64,000 nt of DNA, taken from contig OY783198.1 in the NCBI GenBank assembly GCA_963678675.1, positions 8,820,012-8,884,011 of the forward strand, given 5' to 3'. The number at the start of each line of letters is the position of its first letter. The first letter of the stretch is position 1. A program made the position numbers and the translations under genes. The stretch comes from Xiphydria camelus (Eukaryota; Arthropoda; Insecta; Hymenoptera; Xiphydriidae). The notes below the pieces were generated by a model. The model made no database searches. It had not been told where the DNA came from and saw nothing but the letters and a program-made list of their open reading frames with translations. Shown here in pieces: positions 58,889 through 64,000 of this stretch.

Positions 58889-59694
58889 ATATGTCTCCAA
58901 TTTACCCCCATCAACCTCGCGGAACAGGGGCTACAAGAAATCGCACCTAATTAAGGTTCAATATTCTAATATATAAGAAGAATTATCGCCGAACAAAACA
59001 ACCGATTATATTACACCCACGCAACAATCGCAGCAAAAACAATTACAACGCGACAAAGAACGATCGAAAAACTCTCAAGTTCCGCGACTCGAACTCATAT
59101 CCCTCGCTACCCGCGAGAGAGAGAGAGAGAGAGAGAGGGGGAGGGAGAGAGACCAAGAACCCCCCATTCAATGTCGCTGCAATAATAAAGCACCTCTGTT
59201 ATCTGTATTTCTGTATTTCCCTCTGGGATTCTCGGCACATCCAGGCATCGAGGCCAAGTTCAGGCTATATATACCGTTGTTCGCGCACGTTTATACACAC
59301 CCTACACCCTACACCCACACGCCGCGATGCACATAAAACGACCAGCGCCGGCCGGCGGGCCGCTCGGCCCGGCGTGGCCTTTCTATAACGCGTGTACACG
59401 TAAACACGTATTCCCCGACGTCTCGTTGGTGTACCCGATACACGCCGCCCTCGCGACAACGTGGGCGCACGCCGTTTACTCGCGTACGACGAGTATACAC
59501 ACTTGCGTGACCGCAGCCGCTAGAGCAGTTGGGAAGAGTCTCCATTCAGGCTTTTCCGTCATTTTCTCTCTTCATGAATATTGAATCGGTCTACCTGTCG
59601 CGCTGCCCTTCGTGGTTCTTCAATGTTTTACATATAGGTATAATGTATAATACGTAGGGCTATTTCAAATTAGAGGTGTGCCTCGATAAGTATA
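58889..59694. other. No gene recognised; GA/GGGA tract
   Basis: A GA-rich tract at 59115-59152 and a CpG-rich stretch at 59280-59540 with short Arg-rich frames. Confidence 0.5.
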
Positions 59695-59834
59695 CACTGT
59701 GAGAATTAATTGTCGGCGCGAGAAAATGTTTTCTTTGATCAAGAACACGATATAATTACACTGAGAAAAATCAGTTGGTTAAAATGACTAAGCGCATCTG
59801 GTTAAACGAGTTTAGTTATTCTAACCAAAATACT

Positions 59835-60018
59835 ATACCGAGTAAATAGTTTATTAATGGTTAATAAATGTAATTTCAAATACGGCGAAATAAATCATTC
59901 GTTAGGACAAGAAAATATATCGTCGGTGATATGACAATACCTCCTATCTGCACCATAAAATAATGTCAGATAGAAGGTATTGTCATATCACCGATGATAT
60001 GTTGATTATTAAAGTTGT
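59835..60018. mobile_element. B-family fragment inside the A element
   Basis: ATACCGAGTAAATAGTTTAT, CAAATACGGCGAAATAAATC and GTTAGGACAAGAAAATAT match the B family end. The other half is replaced by the hairpin at 59917-60000 and a short GTTGATTATTAAAG tail. Confidence 0.75.
59917..60000. repeat. Hairpin with 34-bp arms and a 16-nt loop
   Basis: 59917-59950 and 59967-60000 are inverted copies with only two mismatches, sharing GGTGATATGACAATACC. The loop is CACCATAAAATAATGT. It is the innermost layer of the nested stack. Confidence 0.9.
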
Positions 60019-60325
60019 TAGAATAACTAAATATTTGGTTAGATTAACTAAATATTTTGTTCAACTGACCGGTATTTTGGTTAGAACAACTAAATACGTT
60101 TAACTAGATGTTACTTTAAATTAATTATTTTTCTCAGTGTATGCTCGAGAAATTGTTTTTTTTTTTGCACCAGAAAAAATCTCATATCTCAACAAAGATA
60201 TTTTTGAATCAAGAATACATATTCTTCGATTAAGAATCTGTATTCTTGAATATATTTAAGATCGTGATATATTCTTGGTTCAAGGAATATTTGTTTGGCA
60301 CTAGAGCCACGTTATTTCTCTCGGT

Positions 60326-60956
60326 ATAGATGAATTTTTGATATTTTTGAAAAAATACTTATTGTATTCTCTTTATATTCGAATCACAGTGAAGATCCTC
60401 TTTGACCAGCTGCAGCGAATAGTCACTGATATCCAGTTACACATAAGTGTTACCACAAGGGATGAATTGAATCCGATTTTCGACGCCACTATTTAAATTT
60501 GAACGATAGACGCCCGCGCACTCGGATGCCCGTTCGCCGGGAAGTAAAATCGGAAGCCCCCAGTGCCTCTCAAAGTGTCGCGATATCGCGGGGGATTTAG
60601 AGGTACGCATCGCACGACAATATCCGGGGGCCAACTACGCACGGCGATACCGCGCGAAGAATGCCCCTGGAATGTCTGCCGATCTCGTCCTTCGAGCTCG
60701 CGAGACCCGCGAGAATCCGGTTCCTCCGAAGGACGTGGCCCGCCGACGGTCCTAGAAAAAAGGACACTCTCTCTGACCGCGCGCGCGCGCATGCACTTCG
60801 TGGGCCGGAACCTCTCTCGCTACGGCCTCGCGCGAAAACGCGCGCGTATAGGTACGCAGGGACACGTGATACACCCGATCGCGTCGTTTCGAGGGCTTAC
60901 GAATGCAAAAAAACGAGCGATGTGCACGCGGACAAAACGCATGCAGAGGAACTCAC
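60326..60956. other. Start of the presumed Tet intron 1; no further exon seen
   Basis: From about 60480 the DNA is CpG-rich with a CG run at 60778-60790. Overlapping frames on both strands extend from the high GC content next to the exon. Confidence 0.5.
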
Positions 60957-60962
60957 CTTCTT
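60951..60962 (-). other. Tet: Splice donor of the Tet CXXC exon
   Basis: On the minus strand the exon reads GAAG then GTGAGT, with the intron GT at 60956-60955. This is a full-consensus donor placed directly after the last conserved residues of the zinc finger. Reading through adds only 19 unconserved residues before a stop, which supports splicing here. The next exon should begin in phase 0. Confidence 0.88.
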
Positions 60963-62015
60963 CTCGGTCAACTTCTCGCACCGCCTCATCTTGCAGATCT
61001 GATGGCTCTTGTCGTTGCGGCAGGGCGCGCAGTCGCCGCAGTTGTCCTTGCGCTGGCACCCGATGCACTCGCCGCAGCGCTTCCTCTTCTTCTTGGCGGG
61101 CTTGTCGCCGAGGCCGCCCTCGCTGTCGCCGTCGCCCATGCCGCCGCCCATGTGGTGGGGCCCGCGGTTCGCCGTGGACGAGACGGCGGCCACCTGACCG
61201 GAGCTCTCGACGTTGCCGCCGTCCTCCGACTCCATCGAGCCGGCCCTCATTTTTCTGCGCTCCTTCTTGCGGCCGTCTATACTGACGCGCGAGGTCGGCG
61301 AGTCGAGGACCGTCGACATCGGGTTCTGGAAGTTGGCGTGGTGCAGGTGCGGGTACTCGGGCTTGACCACGGTGAGTACCGTGTGATGCGGATGGCCCGG
61401 CGGCGGCGGCGGGAACGCCTGGACCGGGCTCGATCCGAGCAGCTGGATCTGCCGCTCGTCGAGGAGCTGCTGCTGGAGGGCGGGCACCTCGCGCGCCTGG
61501 ACCGGCGCCGGCACCAGGGGATAGCCGATGGGCGCGCGATGCGGATGCGGCGCCGGCAGCGGCGCGCCCAGGGTGTGAAAGCTCGGCAGGCCCACCGAGG
61601 TGACCGGCGGCGAGTGCGAGACCGAGGCCGGCGAGAGCGGCGTCAGTGCGGTCAGCTGCGGCTCGGACTCGCTCGGCGCGGTGAATTGGCTCGCGAAGCT
61701 CGGGAGACCCTCGCCGCCGACGGCGTTCTTCGACTCCCAGGGCCGGTACTGGCTCGCGAGGACGACCTCGCCGCGCGAGTCTATCAGCCGTCCGGTCAGG
61801 CCCTCGTAGTAGTCCCAGGACGAGGTCAGCCCGAGGCCCACGTCCTGGGCGTGGAGGGTGGTCAGGGTCGTGGAGCTGTCCATCGTGCCGTCGGCGAAGC
61901 TGCTGAACGGCGGCAAGTGACGGTTCGGATCGCCGGGACCGGAGTTGGGCGAGGTCGCGACTGCCGGAGGGCTCACCCTCTCGGAGGCGACCTCCTTGGT
62001 GACCTCGGCGCTCAT
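60957..62015 (-). CDS. Tet: Tet methylcytosine dioxygenase, first coding exon with CXXC zinc finger (partial)
   Basis: This 353-codon exon encodes the N-terminus of a TET-family Fe(II)/2-oxoglutarate dioxygenase. TET proteins oxidise 5-methylcytosine in DNA and, in flies, act on RNA 6-methyladenine or 5-methylcytosine. The ATG is at 62015-62013 with A at -3, and an in-frame TGA lies upstream at 62085-62087, so this is the first possible start in the contiguous frame. Residues 1-300 are low-complexity Pro/Ser/His-rich, with a proline run at 202-206 and basic stretches RKKERRK (249-255) and KKKRKR (308-313) resembling nuclear signals. The CXXC finger follows, with eight cysteines at 314, 317, 320, 326, 329, 332, 341 and 346. 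It includes the TET-type SHQICKMRRCEKL segment and lacks the KFGG motif of the MLL/DNMT1 class. The frame ends in phase 0 after TEKK at the donor AAG|GTGAGT. The catalytic exons are not in this window. Assignment to Tet rests on the finger and is strong; the disordered N-terminus is not diagnostic. Confidence 0.93.
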
Positions 62016-62600
62016 CTTCCGCCCCGCCGCATCCTCAGATCCCTCATCCCTGCCGGGCGGCTCTTCTCTTTCGTCTCGAGTGAATCAGGGACGTTTTCGC
62101 GCGCGAACAACAACACCCGTCGTCCGTCTCCTCCCTCCTTCCTCTCTTTCCGTGCACCGCCCCGCGACGTCTTCCGCTCCTTCCTCTCTCTCTCTCTAGC
62201 GCTCGTTTCTCTCGCCGCTGCGGACGGGAGCGCGCCTCTCCGTGTCGCGCACCGGAAACTTGGACGCGAATTCGATTTCGCCTCGCGCCTATCCCTTCGC
62301 GCGGACCGCCAATCTCCTCCCTCTTCGAGTGGGCCCGACTCACCGTTCGCTCGCACGGCCGCGCACTGCTTCGCCTCCTCTCTTCGGGGCCCTTTCTCTC
62401 TATCCTCTTCGAGCGACCTCGAGCGGGTTCCGGTTTTGCGTTTTCGCGCTCGTTTGTACTCGACAGGTTTAGGCTACGAACTGAAGTAGATCGGTTGCTC
62501 TGGAGTATTGTACAGTGTGTACCGTGTGTGTATCTTCTCGTTACCCTTCTCCGCGCCTTCGTCCTCTTTTTCTCTCGCGCTTATCACGCGGTCTCCTCTT
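62016..62600 (-). promoter_or_regulatory. Tet: Probable 5' leader and promoter-proximal region of Tet
   Basis: Immediately upstream of the Tet start, this stretch is GC- and CpG-rich and strongly purine-rich in the sense of the gene, with GA runs near 62185-62205. The in-frame stop at 62085-62087 shows that at least the proximal part is untranslated unless a splice acceptor intervenes. No TATA box or clear initiator could be assigned. Open frames on both strands here are composition-driven. Confidence 0.45.
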
Positions 62601-63452
62601 AAAATTCGATAAAAATTTCTGTCTGTGCTCGTTAAAAAATGTAGATACTTACAGTTTAATAATATAAATCCCTATGCTTCTTTTTTTTTTAACTTTATTC
62701 GCGCGGCTCGCTCGCGCCTTCTTCGATTATCGAGTCGCGAAGGACCTGTCCGCGTTTCCCGTTGTCGTTTCTTCCACGCCGCTGGCGATCGCGTCGTTCT
62801 CTTCAACTCGCCGCTTTCAACCAGGGCCGACTTCCTTCGCGCGCGGATCGCTCTAAGTGTAGGTATCGTTATTTCGTCAATGATTAGTAGAAAATGGTAG
62901 ATTCTTTGGTTTACGGTCTTTCCGATTTCTCTCGTTCCTCCGTTTCGCTCTTCCGTTTTCCCCTTCTATAATAATTATTCACTTTTCTTCTTCCTTTTTT
63001 TTTATTCGTTTTCGATTTGGCACTGGCGGACTTTTTGTTTCAGATATACTTTGTACACTAGATAGATACTATAGCTCTTATTTCCTTTGTTTCATCTGAA
63101 CCTAAGCTCTTGGGATATCATTCTTCTTTACGACATATAAACACACTAATTACTTCTTTCGCGCTTCGTAAGAAAATATAAATCACTTGTGAGGTTAATG
63201 TGGCTTGTTAGAAGGCGGTTGATTTGTACGATCTGAAACAGAGAAGAGGAACGAGCCCGTTAATGACGTTGCGGTAACTCACCCCCGCGAATGAAAAATT
63301 GCGCGTATACTCAGTAGGTGCGTACGAAGTGAAATAATCGCATGGTATAATTCACAATGAACGCGCGTACAGCGGATGTTCTAAATACACCAATAGTTGC
63401 TCTAAAAATCTACCCTCTGTGTTGGAAAATTGTGATAGAAAATGAAATGAAA
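62601..63452. other. 5' flank of Tet; no gene recognised
   Basis: Pyrimidine-rich with T runs; no initiator, TATA box or coding frame could be assigned with confidence. Confidence 0.45.
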
Positions 63453-63961
63453 TGGCGTTATTAATGCCAAAAAGTCATATACGCCATTTTACGCGTTTTT
63501 AGCACTGTAAAAGCCAAAAAAAAAATAAAAGGCTTATATAAAATTTGTTCTCGGAACTGACAGAAATACCTACGTAAAAAAGGTCTACAAATGTTAAAAT
63601 ACATATCCTTAAAACTAAAGGCAAAAGGGCATACAGGATATGGTCGATGCGCCTTTTTGGCATTCAGTTTTTTAAAAATCACAAAAAATAACACCATAAA
63701 GAGATTTCGATACGTATACAAGTATAAGATTGATACGCCTTCTGGCATTAGTTTTCGTGATTTTTCGAAAACTTAATGCCAAAAGGACGTATAGACTAAA
63801 ACCTATGCGCACTTTTACTTTCAAGTTTTCAAATACTTTTTTCACTTTATTTATTCGTACTTGGGCTAATCTGATTGAATACAAAAAATGTTTATACGCC
63901 TTTTGGCTTTATAAAGGCACTTTTTGGCGCATACGACTCTTTTTGACATTAGTGATGCGAA
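63453..63961. mobile_element. W foldback element with repeated TAATGCCAAAAAGGCGTAT motif
   Basis: The left arm (TTATTAATGCCAAAAAGTC) and the inverted right arm (CACTAATGTCAAAAAGAGTC) pair over about 90 bp. Six to nine variants of the TAATGCCAAAAGGCGTATA motif alternate in orientation inside. The translated frames here are short and AT-driven. Confidence 0.7.
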
Positions 63962-64000
63962 ATAATTCCAACTTAATTCGAGCAATTGCAATTTAAAAAT

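Larger units (their letters stand above)
59759..60139. mobile_element. A-family TIR element inside H copy 2 (TA duplication intact)
   Basis: CACTGAGAAAAATCAGTTGG to TTATTTTTCTCAGTG, with TA at 59757-59758 and 60140-60141. Its own interior is interrupted by B-family sequence. Confidence 0.88.
59695..60325. mobile_element. H-family TIR element, copy 2, interrupted
   Basis: TA then CACTGTGAGAATTAATTGTC to TTATTTCTCTCGGT. After GAACACGATATAAT it is split by an A element (59759-60139) and resumes at TGCTCGAGAAATTG. Confidence 0.83.
1..60956 (-). other. Tet: Presumed giant intron of Tet (whole window left of the CXXC exon)
   Basis: No segment encoding the TET Cys-rich or double-stranded beta-helix domains was recognised on the minus strand anywhere left of the CXXC exon, and no other gene is convincing. 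The region is best explained as intron of Tet, possibly containing alternative 5' exons or a small nested gene that cannot be recognised by eye. Large introns after the CXXC exon are known for insect Tet genes. The alternative is that the Tet intron ends at an unrecognised short exon and that part of this region is intergenic. Confidence 0.6.

Noticed and set aside
60903..62489. A 528-codon plus-strand frame opposite the Tet exon
   Set aside because: It is the antisense shadow of the GC-rich Tet exon and leader. The minus frame has the CXXC motif, the start and the donor.

Overview
The window is nuclear DNA of an animal, almost certainly an insect and most likely a hymenopteran. The reasons are long GC-rich stretches full of undepleted CpG and (CG)n runs alternating with AT-rich blocks, abundant (GA)n microsatellites, very many short terminal-inverted-repeat elements at TA sites, and an insect-type TET protein. 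The order is an inference from sequence character and from a memory-based comparison of the protein; no search was run.

Only one protein-coding exon is convincing: 60957-62015 on the minus strand. It is the first coding exon of the DNA methylcytosine dioxygenase gene Tet. It has 353 codons, starts after an upstream in-frame stop, ends with a TET-type CXXC zinc finger, and stops at a consensus splice donor (AAG|GTGAGT). No catalytic-domain exon was recognised elsewhere. The simplest reading is that 1-60956 is part of a Tet intron at least about 61 kb long, and that 62016-64000 is 5'UTR, promoter or 5' flank. Other long open frames lie in GC-rich or simple-sequence DNA on both strands and look like chance frames.

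The rest is a dense, partly nested landscape of non-autonomous DNA elements. The dominant group shares the terminus CACTGAGAAAAA and a TA target duplication but has at least six unrelated interiors, here called A, B, C, P/D, H and R. A units occur at 2.6, 7.8, 14.2, 20.8, 24.4, 34.4 and 59.8 kb and as trimers at 44.2 and 55.5 kb. B units occur at 1.3, 1.8, 32.5, 34.2, 48.6 and 59.8 kb. C units occur at 1.1, 12.2, 16.7 and 45.8 kb. P/D composites occur at 31.8 and 41.3 kb, H at 52.6 and 59.7 kb, and R at 51.2 kb. Into these are inserted a piggyBac remnant at TTAA that keeps the transposase Cys-rich tail (41470-42258), a CGACT/CGACA-pentamer element (20902-21623), and perfect hairpins. Other families are foldback elements (10.9/50.2, 33.9/51.0, 49.7/54.5, 25.5, 36.6, 52.9 and 63.5 kb), a 1.4-kb long-inverted-repeat element with 135-bp subrepeats (11421-12817), and a three-copy dispersed repeat carrying CRE-like TGACGTCA (23.8, 40.9 and 58.5 kb).

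Candidate regulatory DNA inside the presumed intron includes an X-box plus YY1-like plus ETS-like cluster at 26385-26428 and a homeodomain/POU motif cluster at 28.13-28.56 kb. GC/CpG-rich blocks lie near 9.7-10.3, 13.0-16.6, 19.0-20.3, 33.1-33.7, 35.6-36.5, 39.7-40.8, 43.0-44.0, 51.6-52.4, 53.6-54.3, 57.9-58.5 and 60.5-62.6 kb. No tRNA, rRNA or CRISPR array was seen. I did not find a clearly new biological system. The most distinctive material is the shared-terminus element group and its nested stacks inside the Tet locus.
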